From: Branchiostoma belcheri | Taxonomy: Eukaryota; Chordata; Leptocardii; Amphioxiformes; Branchiostomatidae | Direction: 5' to 3' | DNA length: 64,000 nucleotides | Assembly (NCBI RefSeq): GCF_001625305.1 | Contig: NW_017804498.1 | Location: forward strand, 1,156,755-1,220,754 | In this document: in pieces, positions 47,405 to 59,500 of the stretch | Numbering within the stretch: position 1 is the first letter of the stretch | Layout: each line of letters begins with the position of its first letter | Notes under the pieces: generated by a model | Database searches by the model: none | What the model was told of the DNA's origin: nothing | What the model saw: the letters and a program-made list of their open reading frames with translations, nothing else | Position numbers and translations under genes: made by a program

Positions 47405-50400
47405 GTACGTGTAAGAAATATGCTCAAATCTTTTCAATACAGCTAGAGATTGGTAGGAAAACTTTTGACGCGATTTACGGCCATCTTTGATGCTTTGAGA
47501 CCGTGGTGTGGTGGTATTGAGAATATCTACCGGTCATGCCGCAGTGGTCGTCGGCTGAGCGCATTCAGAGAGGGGGCTATCTTATACGCTATGCTCTTGG
47601 GTAAATTATTGGGGAAATGCTTCTTACAACATTTTACGGACAAAGTCTCAAGCCGGTGTACATAATATACATTGACGTTGACGATGATATTCTCAAGACC
47701 TCGAAACGGAAGCTACTGCTGCTGTATTGTCCCTAGCAGCAACATATTTCTGCGGACGGTCACGTATTCACCGCTTGGAACGAGCCGCTTTTAGCTGCAG
47801 GGCTACATAAGACGCATACAAGGGCGCTCCCTAAGACAAACCTAGTCTTTCATAAGGAATGGATTGAGACATAGCGCAATACATAACGGCTCCAGACAAA
47901 AGTGACACTTCAAAGCCGCGGACAGATCTTGACCTAGACCAAGATGACCTGTGTGCACTGTTCGCACACAACACTGACCTAAAACTGCCTGCTATCAGAC
48001 GTTTGTCCTGTGACGGTCGTCCGATCATTTCTGTCGCTTTAACACGTATCGTAAATGTGCTGTCGCGATATGGTATGTATGTTGTGCTGCAGTGCTGTTT
48101 ATAGCAGTGAGATTTTGTAAATTGGTAACAATTCCACCAGAAATGCAGACCAGCTGATGACGGTTTGGATAACTGATAGCGCCTCTTTGTACTAAAACAG
48201 ACGCGGTGGCCAAGTTCTTTTTATTTAATGTTTGTTGGTACAGAAAGGCAAATCGACCCCGTCTTGAGATTTTCACTCGGCAGGGATCCTACTTGTAGGT
48301 CAAGTAATTTGGCAGCCCTCTAGGAATCATCAGCGCTGCCGCCTGACTCTCCTTGTCAGTCCGCTGGGGGTGAAAAGGTCGAATTCAAGATGTCTGCCAG
48401 TGTTTTAACCGGCATCAGGGGACTATTCATGCACATAAAGCATGCAATCAATGCAATTTTTGACACAATTCTGGGTTTTCATATAGACCCCACGACTCGT
48501 GTTTCGCGTATGATTAATATGCGAACTTCTTCGTACCTCTAGAATGTTTGCTTCTAAACGTCTTCTCTCTTGCAAGGTGTTGAAATGTAAGTTATTTATC
48601 TTCCCCTGTTCTCATTGAAAGAGTCCCAGGTACACATGTTGAGAGACCATGATTTGGCCATCTTATATGTCCATTGCTAGACTGGCTCTGACTCATAGTA
48701 TAGTTTAGAGAGTGACTGTTCCCTACTCGCACCATTTCAGACCCTGCGTGGCTAGACTAATATTGACTGAACGCCCCTAAAATGGTTCTAACTTTACTAC
48801 GTCAATCCTAATGGCATACTGATGACTCTCCTGAGGTTTTCAGATACAAGACACATCGTAACTCGCGGTGACCCACCTGGTCCTGATCTGTGAGGCTACA
48901 GATTGGGGTCAGGCGTTATGAAACGCAAATTTTATAGCTGTCGACAGATGGAACAAGTTTTACCTGAAAATAACTGAACGAGGACAACTCTTTTATGTAA
49001 AAGTACCCTTTTATAAGTCATTACTGGCACCCTGAGAAAAAAAAATATCATCAGGACCTATTTCAACCAATTTCTGTAATAGTACTAATACTTCGACTGA
49101 AGCTTCGCAGCTGTTTTTCCTTCCCGGTATGCAATATAGTTTTGTATAGCTGAGCTGTTAGTTTGTGTATCTGTTTGTTTGTTTGTTGTTTGTCCGGACA
49201 GAGTATTTTGACTGCACACGGGAGGGGGTGACAGGCAGAATGACAGGAGGTCAAAAGGTCGGATTTAGGAAATGGGGCTAACGCGGAGGTGTCAGAATCT
49301 GGCGGGAAGCCAGTGGTCGACATGGGGGAATTCAGGAAGCTGAGGACAAGGATTAAATTCTTCCCGGAAGTCTAAAATCTTCGATTTCTTGTTCTATTTT
49401 CTTGACAACATCATTATTTATTGATTCATTTATTTATTGAATCACGAAGCACGCTTCCTTAGATTCATTGGTACGACATTGAGTGGCGCGGAAAATTAAG
49501 GACAGAAATGTGTTCCAGACAACCTGCATTTCTACGTCCGAAATTCCACCTGAACACTACAACAGATTTATCAAAATTAAACTGAAATTTGAGGAAGCCA
49601 ATATAAAATACCCATGTGCCACTTGTACAGATTTTGGACGTGACTCGAATCTAACAGTCGCGACAAGTCATATTGTATATGCCAGCCTGTATCCGTTGGA
49701 TCTACAAGACCGTGCCATTGTTGTGTTCTGCCAGTCTGTCTGGCCACGCGTGCCGCGGAGTTGGAGCTGTCACGCCGGTTTCTGTGGAGTGTTTTCATGT
49801 CATTTCCTACTGCCCTGGCACGCAAAGCTCTTACAGATGCCGAATCCTGCCTAAAGTTACACAAGTTAATTCTTGAATTATTAGCTGGAACCAACTCAAA
49901 TGAATCAACTGGAATCTATAAAACGATCAAATCGTCAAATTTGGGCAGAGGAATACTTTACTAAGTCCTAGTGGGGAGGTATCCACAATCCTCAGCAGCC
50001 AAAGCTAATTTACTGCACTGTGTTTCGTGTAGTTTTGTTTCATAGCCCCATCGGTCGCCAAGAGTCACTTTTAATGGTTCCGCGGCCTGCTCCCTGTTTA
50101 GTGACGCGTTTAAATTGTTGAGTAAAGTATGGGCTAGTCAACAATTTATACGCGTTACTCAACAGGGAGTGAGTCAAGGAACCATTAAAAGTGACTCTGG
50201 CGACCGAAGTGGCTATGAACCAAAACTACATGAAACATACAGTAAATTAGCTTTGGCTGCTACGGATTGTGGATACCTCCCCAGTGGAGATGAGTAGAGT
50301 ATTCCTCTGTCTAAATTTGGTGATTTGATTGTTTGCCAAAAGTGATCTCCTGTTGAGAGGTTACCAGGCTTTGCGGCAAATTGTAATTGTTTGGAAAGAG

Positions 50401-53400
50401 TAGACAAAGTGTGGCGTAACACTTAACAACAAGACATTTGTGCCGAAATTCTTCTGAGGTTTTGCTGGTAAAAGTTAGTTGACGGTGAATTACACAATTA
50501 AGACGCTGAGACCCAGGTATTCTATGTTCCCTCTTAGCCTATTCTGCGTCTTGATTTCAACACTAACCAGGCACTTGTGTTGCAATAACTGTAAAAGATA
50601 ATATGTATATACCCAAATAGAAATGCTATTAATGGCAAATGATTGTCGAGCCTTGTTGGAGGATTGTTTCCTGTATATGTAGAGGCAACCCCCAACCGCA
50701 GAGGTTTTATGTCAGACTCCGTTGCAACAGAGTTGTTTATGAAGTCTTGTCAGAGTTGTTTATGATGTTTTGTCAGGGTGGTTGCCGTTGATGAATTAGC
50801 TTGCCTCCCGGACCCCGGGCGACTAACACCTACCCTTGAACCTGAGATCTAAAGGAGGTTGGCTCAGCAGCTGGAGGCCCTAACTGTTGTCACAGACTGC
50901 TGGTTTTACTTACGCTCAGTCTACAGAGGCTCAGCATGCATATTGGAGGTGTGAAGTTTGAAGCTGCACATAATGTTAATAACTCTAATAGATTTTATCA
51001 TATGTGTACATGTTTGTAATAGATGTTGTTCGATTTTAAAGCTTTTAATGGGTTGTAATTGTAAGTAACAGTGCAATTCAGAACCCATGGGTTCTGCAAA
51101 ACTGTTTTACGTCGTTATCAATAAACCAGTCATATAATGTTACGCAATCGGAATGAGAGACGGACGCCAAATGTGATGAGAATCGTCGGCCATACCATGA
51201 CTAGTGGGCGTCCCAGCTGTACCCTCTTTCTGGTATAACGTACTTTGCACATATTGAATCAATAGGGTCTTATCTTCTTTTTGTCTAAAAACAGACGGGC
51301 TGGTAATTGTCAATCCTGTCGTACCCATTCAATGGAGAAAATGTTTCAACCAGATACTGCCTAAACATGTCGCCGGTCCCAAAACATTAGCGACCTGCAT
51401 GTTGGGACAGGAGCTGAATGGACTGGCAAAAGAGTATACCGTTTTAAAGCCAAACTAGAAAGGTTGCAAATGCATTATGTTATGCAGCCCCTCTTGAACT
51501 CAATTGTGCATGGTCAATGGCACTTTGAACATCATGTAACCCAATTATTATGGTGAGAGACGTCTGGTTCAGGTCATTGACCTTATTTCTTTGGAGAAGT
51601 AGGGAAAAATTATTTTCCTTCGAACATAATTTAAGTACTGTTCAAACTGCACACTACCAAATTACCTATCCCTGACCAGGCAGAGTTACTGAGCTGAATG
51701 AACTCACAGCTGCCGCGTCTGTTTAGATGCCATCATGATCATTCTTGAAAGACTTCCAGGTTGCCGGTTTGCATGAAAAGATGTTCTCTAGGACGGAGAT
51801 GACAGGGCATTGCCCGAAAGTTAGCTTCCCTCGGCAGGTAGATTACAAGGACCGACATGACATACACCCTGCAGGTTGCTGTTGAAGTTGAAGCGTCTCT
51901 TATTATGTGCATTGACGAATACTATTGTAAACCTACCAGGCAGCTGACGGTCGATATCATAAAGCCACATACAATCCGATGACAAAGACCGGGCGTTTAG
52001 GGTGAAGCTGGGGGGGGTTTGACTGAACTCAACGAGGACACGTACAACGTACGTAAATCTCATTGTGTGCAGCAAAGCAAACTTAATCCGTCCCACAGAC
52101 AGATAATTGTCCCCACCACCCTGATGTTGCTCCGTCTGGATGCCGACCTGGGTAACGTTAGCTCCACTGCCATGGCCAACCCACCGACCTGGTCCCGGAC
52201 AAATGTCACAATTAGAGAGGAATTCACCCCCACAGTGTCAGTAGAATGGTATGGATGGCTAGCGCGAGGATACGGACAGATTGTGTTACAGATTATAACA
52301 TTCTCTACATACCGTATCACTATCAACAGCTGGACATGTCAGCAGGAAGGTTTGACCCCGTTTAATTCTCAATATCGTTGCCACATTGTCGTAAGTGTAA
52401 GACTAGTAAACACTGAAGTTCTGTGCCTGGATTTTCCGTTAATAAAGTCGAGCCATGTGTTTAATTGTTTGTCGTAACGTCAGCTGGGCTCCTCAAAGGA
52501 GAGTCGGGACGTGTGTAGGAAAAGATAAACTTCTTTCCCTTCTTGTGTCTGCTGCGCGCGGAGCGACAGACCTCCCACTCTCGCATACCAGCGTCTGACA
52601 ACTCAGCTGTGATGACGGTATCCCTGGAAATCACTGAGGTCAATGAACTTTGCTCGTCGTCTGTTGTGACTTTCTCCTCCCAACTGTTTCTATTTCGTGA
52701 CCTTTTAAGAAGCTCCTACGAGGTAACGAGCCAAGTGGTTAGTTGACCCACAACCACGAAGTATTTACCAGCCGAAAAGGGGATGTGAGGACAGTATATG
52801 TACTGTGTTGTAAATTTTACTCGCCAGCGGGTTCAAGATGATTATGATGTCACATGAAAGTGAAGGTACGAGTGAATCACCAAAATTACACTCCTGAATT
52901 TTGACCCCCCCCCCACTGTATTCATTCAAAAGCAGATTAAGGATATGCATATTTGAATTTTTTCCTTTTCACACCTGCCATCTAATTCACATCGTTAGAA
53001 AAAACGTTGAGTTTTGAAAGCAGGGATTGCCAATTAAAATGTCAATTAACAGTCATATAAAAGCGTTTTCAATTTGATGGAAAAATTACATCTTGTCCCC
53101 AGCCCTACCCGATCTTGTTCCCGATGCCTACGTGATCCAGGTGTCGGCCTACCTGGACACCCAGCCCATGTCGAAGCTACAGTGTGCGCTGTCGGAGAAC
53201 TGTCTCAGCAGATCGGCATGGAACGCCGACTTGAACGACAAGAGGAAACTCCTCAGGTTCGCCCTGAAGACTGAGAACAGGGGGAAGGGAGAGTTCAACC
53301 CAGAACTCCCCCGGCGCTACTGGGTCTGGCACTCCTGCCATCAGTGAGTACATCAAATATATTTTACAATACTTATTCCTTTCCACGTATTTGTCTGTCT

Positions 53401-53455
53401 CTCTGTCTGTGTGTGTGTGTACCGTGCGTGCGTGCGTACATGTGTGTGTGTGTGC

Positions 53456-53486
<31 letters not shown>

Positions 53487-53489
53487 TGC

Positions 53490-53529
<40 letters not shown>

Positions 53530-56500
53530 TTGTTTGTTTGTTTGTTTGCTTGCTTGCCTGTGTCAAGCCCGGTAATTTTAGGAATGGATACTGTACACTT
53601 GTAAAATTGGCAAAGTATCCTCAGCAAAGTAAATTCTATCATCACCCAAACGGACCCACGAACAAGGTTTGAATTTAAGATAACCTCTTGATGTCCCTGC
53701 TATTAGGTGACCTTAAAACCCAACTCCCCCTGGACGGGTCCGTCTGTTCGAACGTTGGCCAGATAGTTGCCCAAAGCGTGATGGCAACTGCGCGGGATAT
53801 TCAAAAACCCTCTAGCCCGTCGATTTTTGAAATGCTTTCTGGTTGGTTCGCGGCTGCATTAATCTGTACCTCAAGCCACCGTGTAAGTGATTTGGCTTCC
53901 CAACTAGATGAAAATTGTTCACATTCTACGAGGAAGCATTGTCACGCCTTACAGATAAGCAGTGAGTCGATTGAGCCAAGTTCTTCAGCCAGATGGATCC
54001 GTGCCCTTCCCCTGGAATTTCTCAGGGGCAAGACTTCCTAGCACACAGCCCCAGTAGCCTGGTAACCGGGCCGATTTTATTTATTTTATTTTATGAAGAT
54101 TTACCACATTTGTGGAAGGATTGACATAACAGGTGACTATCACCTTTTTCAAAGATGCCAACCCCGAGACAAGACTGTAAGGTTAGCCCGATAGCCCCAG
54201 TAGCCTGGTAACCGGGCCGATAGAACATTGTTTAGCCATTCCTAGGACACGTTGTCTTTCAACAGGCAGACGCAAGGATTGGGCTGTATACTGTCCTTGA
54301 CACGGTGCTCGACTTGTGTTGGAATGAGGGACGAGGCAGAGGGAGGATTTAAACACGTCCATTCAGGTTTATCTGTACACAAGTCAGACAGAATAAATAC
54401 AGAGAAGCACGGAGGTGACAATGCATCATTGGGCACTACATCTGGTAAGAGTATGTGGTGGATCATTCCTGTCTTCGTTTGCTCTACTCTTTACCCAGTA
54501 ACCTAATTTTATACTCCCCAGGGCTGAACACATGATACATAACAACATACAAACGACGTACTTAGACAAAACATACAGCTGTTAGTAACGTGGTCACTGG
54601 TGCTGAACAAGAAAACAGCTTTCGACTTGACACCTTTCTTGACACCTTGGCAAGCTAAGTAAAAATACCAGGTTTCAGTCCAGGTACAAAACCGTTTTTT
54701 TAACAAACATTTACTCTTGGTCATCTGAAGTCTAGCTCTTGTTCAGATTACTTTCAGTCAAATGTATAAAAAAACGTATAGGACGTCTTAGTAAAAGTTT
54801 CAAGATGAAATCTTGCGTACAGCATTTTCGGAACAACCTACCGACCAATGCACCAATGAAATGGCAAACGTCTGTGATTATATAATTATAATGTCATGCT
54901 ACGACCTGCGTTGATGGACGTAGAGGGCACTCGAATAGTGGCATTTCATAATCTCCGCTTTAAAACACATATTGCATCAAGAGTTTATTGGCATTCCATG
55001 AAAGGATCGTACAAAATGGTGGACCGTGCGGTTCTGCCGTCATGGTAGGGGGGCACAGGCTGGCCTTGGCGACAAACAAGTGCGGTTAGAGGTGAGTGAA
55101 GACAAAGTGTTTACCACATGTTTCGTTTTATCGCGATGTCTGTTGGTGAAAATCGGCTCCAACTTTCCGCCCAGCCCCACCCTGATACCTTGGCCAATCG
55201 TAGGAGTTCCTACTGCATAGATACCTGTTCACACCATGGGGTGATAAGGGACTGTACGATATTTACCGGGGGGGGAGGGCTGGTGCACTGGGGGGGAGGG
55301 CCATTGAAAATTTTTTGGCCTGGGGGAGGGCCATGGAAAAAAAATTGAGCCGGGGGAGGCCATCGAAAAAACAATCGGCCTGGGGGGAGGGCCACCGAAA
55401 AACTTTTGTAAAATATGGCGTCGCGTAGTACCGAATTACAAGAAATACGCCGTAAATTCCCGAATATAGAACGCACTTTTTACATTTTTCAAAATCCCAG
55501 AAGTGTCTCGGGCCGTCGCCAAAGTCGCGGTGCGTACTTTATTTGAGTTTTCCGCCGACAAATCCGTGGACGACCAGGAATATAGCGGGACACCGGCACG
55601 GGGAGCTTGGAACATCGATCGTCCATAGCATGTTTAGATAAGAATATTGACGAGTGGAAATAAAGCTAAACTTCAATAAAAGGAACATATTTCCTGTGAC
55701 TATCGTCGATATTGACACCAAGTTGCGGTAAAAGAAGAAGTCAAGTCACCCACGGTAAGAAAATAGTAGGTCTCTGGCAATGACGCCCGGCGCTTTGTCA
55801 TGCCGACAGGATCGTTCCCCAGCTAGCCGGCGCCGATCTCAGTGGAACCCCGGCAAAAATATAAGTACACATACAATTGTAGAGTTTATGAGTGGTAATA
55901 TACGCAAGCCGTGAACGTTCTTGATCGTCGTAACGTAACATGTGATAACATAACAATTGTGCCTCGACTGATGGTCATCATTTCCAATACACTTCCGGCT
56001 TGAGTTCAACTCAGGAATCTTCAACAAAGATTATGCCCATGTCGTTTCAAAGGTTCAGAAATTGTTAACCATGTTTCACTTCGTATCACAAATATTTTTA
56101 AATCTTAATAAATGCCACAGGAACTTACTTTGTAGCGGGCTACACCAGCCAGTACGACGTGAAAATTCCAGCTAGATGTACTCCTACTCGACTGTTCGGC
56201 AAGCTACAATGATAGGGGCGGAGTTAACTTAAAATGTAGCCTTTGATGAAATCTTACCGCCCGGCCGGTGGGTGGGGTGTTTGGCGCGCCGACAGGCAAA
56301 GTACACCTACAGCTGAAGAACACAGAGAGGGCCGTGGCAGCGCTGAGGACAGCTTTCCAGAACATGGACCCCGAGAAGGAAGTCTTTCTTTCCTCTGAAC
56401 AGACTGTACTTATAAGTTTTACGGAGTACTAATTAATAGTGTTTATTCCTTTGATTTTGTGACAAAAAACATCTATCACATAACGAGAGATTACTTGAAA

Positions 56501-59500
56501 CGCAGTCAAACTTGTCACTTTCTCCTGTTCGGAATCGAAAGTCCCATTGATCCCAGTAGTCTATTGTTGTTGTGTTAATTGGTTTCGGTGTCAAATTTTT
56601 AATTCGGTAGCACCTCAACACCGGAAATACTCCGCCCAGTTCTCCGCCTGTATGATTGTTGCTCTCCATGGGTCGATCGGGCGGGCGCTATTAAAGAAGT
56701 GTTCGGCGCATTTCGTATTAAAAACATTAAAGCTACATACTTGTGCATCAACATTCAACTACCCCCCGTTACCGATAAAATCAATATTGAAATATTGTCT
56801 TTTTTTCACGAATCTTTATTGACCATTGCTTGCTTGATCACCAAGACACCAACACTCCAAAGCTGGATCCAAATCTGTGCGCCTTCGCCGCACTTGCCTT
56901 ACCTTTCGATGCGGTGGTGACGTCTTGCAAGTCGGCTGCGGCCGGCGGTGAAAAACAAAACGAACTTGAAACGTTTCCCGCTACGTTACCTTACCATCAC
57001 GTAGTACACGGCATAAATCTAGTTTTTAACAATTTTAAATTTGTTTGGAACGACGAACTGTCTTTAAGACATACATACTACATGTTCACTGTGGTACCGG
57101 CCGTGCGTAGAAGGGGTGCGTACTTAATTCGAGTTTTTCCATTTTACGTTTCAGACGGGAATATTTGTCTCCCACCAGCCCCAAATCGGGGGTGCGTACT
57201 TTAATTCGGGGGTCCGAAAAATTTTTTGGGGTTGGGGGAGGGCCATTGAAAAAAATTTTGAGCCGGGGGGAGGGCCATGGAAAAAATTTTTACCGGACCA
57301 TTTTGCACCAGCCCTCCCCCCCCCCGGTAAATATCGTACAGTCCCTAACTTGTGCTGAGATGTTCCGTTGTGAGGTGGTGATGTTCTAGAAAGATTTGCG
57401 GTTCTGAGAGTTTGACAAACAGTGGGGGGTCTATGACACATGACTAGTAATTGGCCTCTTCATCACAACCTCCCCCAGCACGGTGAGAACTTGACACTGT
57501 GCTCCTCAGCCTGGTTTGAATTTACGGCAAAAATGAAGAACCTCCGGATTTAGAAAAGTGATGACACTCCTCACCACGAAGCCTGAGAGAGGACGTCGTT
57601 TGTCCCGTATGTACGGTAGCTTACGGTATTGAAGGTGAAGGCGCTAGGGGTACAGGCCACCCCTCCCACCACACCACACCACACACACTCACGGACACTG
57701 CAAATAACATGTACATCTACCGTTACCAACATGTACATGTAGGTGATTGTCGTTTGATTCATCCTCTAGACACTACCACAGCATGGACGCGTTCTCGTAC
57801 TACGACCTGCTGGACATGAACTCAGGCGGGCAGGCGGCGGACGGCCACAAGCCGAGCTGGTGTCTGGAGAACACGGGCTGCGGCTACACCAGCAGGAGAC
57901 CGGTCTCCTACAACTGCCATTGGGGCACACAGGTCAGCACTCGGGCTCACGGCCTTGGACTGTATGGTAGGATAGAATGTCGTTCTGCGGTCCAGCCCAG
58001 TGCTTTCAGAAAGGCTGCTACTGTAAAACTGTTCATTAATCTTTTATCATACGCTAGTGTTTTACTTGTTGTTTATAGAGACCCGTACATGTTCAGACTG
58101 ATTTTAAACATCAATTTATTCGAAACATAAAGGTTTTGTTATGACTTCACCATCTAGTGGTGATGTCATATTGTTTTTGCTGACGTTTCTGTTTCTTCTT
58201 CTCCTGCCATTTCTTTAAATTGATTCAACTCCTTCATTTTTGGGCCAAATAACATGAACTTTGGCATGAAGGTACAGTGGTCAAATACCCCAAGGTGTTT
58301 TTTTAATTTTCTTGGTACAGGCTTTTAGAATGGTTTTATTGTGACTTTTTGTTTGTGTTATAGGATATGTACTGTAGCAGTGTGTGTTGCCAAATATGGG
58401 CAGCAGGTGCACCCTGTTTGGAGATCTGGTCTCTGATTGGCTGTTCCCTTAATTACTTTATTGCTGAATGAACACCTGTGTAGGCTTCCACATACTTATA
58501 ATAGGAATAGTTACTTTGTTTTTTTACAAGTATTAGCCAGGAAAAGAAGTCTTTTGGGTTGTAAATCGGTAGAAACATGTCATATAACCTACATTTCTAT
58601 ATACCTTGCTATTTTTTAAACCAAATTTTAAAATTTTTAAAGCAGATAAGCTGCTCTCCTCTATTCTTCTTGCTGATTGGCTGTTGAGATCTAATTGGGT
58701 TAACTGTATTAACAGCTGCACATAGCCATACCATATTGACAGTATTGAACTGCATTCAAGTGTTTTGGGGTAGATATGTAAAACTTTCCTTCTCAAGCAT
58801 TGGAATGCGGGACATAAACGCTTTTTTTTAAATCTTGAAAAACAACAGCATTATGGAAATAAATCCTAACCAATAATGTAGGGGATAGCTATCCAACTGT
58901 TGCATTCTTAGTTATATGTCACAGACTTCATACTATATTTATATCAATATAAAGCATTGTTTTCCCTTGTATTTCTCCTTCTTTCCCTGCAATGTCGTGA
59001 AACTTGGTGAAGTCATGCTACATCTGCTCCAAAGCAGATGTCGGCCTTTCTAGTTAAACTTTCTGTTTGTAGAATTAGCTAAGCTCTTAGATGTACTATG
59101 ATATCTTCAATAGACTCATTCCCCAACAAAACATGACCAGCAGAAACACGTTGCAGTAATTTTAGTAAAACACAACCCTTGCTGGCGATGAACCTGTCCG
59201 TACATCTTGGCACGGCTTCTGCCACGTCCATCAGCAGGTGTTATTCATGATTTCACATTTCCCATAATGCCTAGTAAAGGTCACGGATATGACGTATGAC
59301 CACTCCCTCCCCTTCCTCGATGTGATATTTCCAACAAGTTCTATCGACAAACTTCTCAACTATATTGTTTTGAATTATTTATCTAGTATAAAGCCCATGC
59401 CATAATTGCATTTTTGTTGGAATTAGAGAAAATGACATACCTTCTATTGTTCTACCTTCTACCGAAGACTCTCCTACTCGCACGGTCGCATTACGTATAT

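Larger units (their letters stand above)
53344..57769 (+). other. LOX intron 2 (4.4 kb)
   Basis: Holds a compound microsatellite next to the donor, a 29-nt direct repeat pair and the 2.1-kb transposon. No extra LOX exon is needed, since exons 2 and 3 join in phase across conserved CHQHYH. Confidence 0.8.

Noticed and set aside
49921..50334. CRISPR-like or satellite structure
   Set aside because: The two copies are inverted arms of one hairpin, not spaced direct repeats, and the window is eukaryotic.
53177..53672. Thr/His- and Cys/Val-rich frames
   Set aside because: Translations of the GT/GTGC microsatellite and antisense of LOX exon 2.
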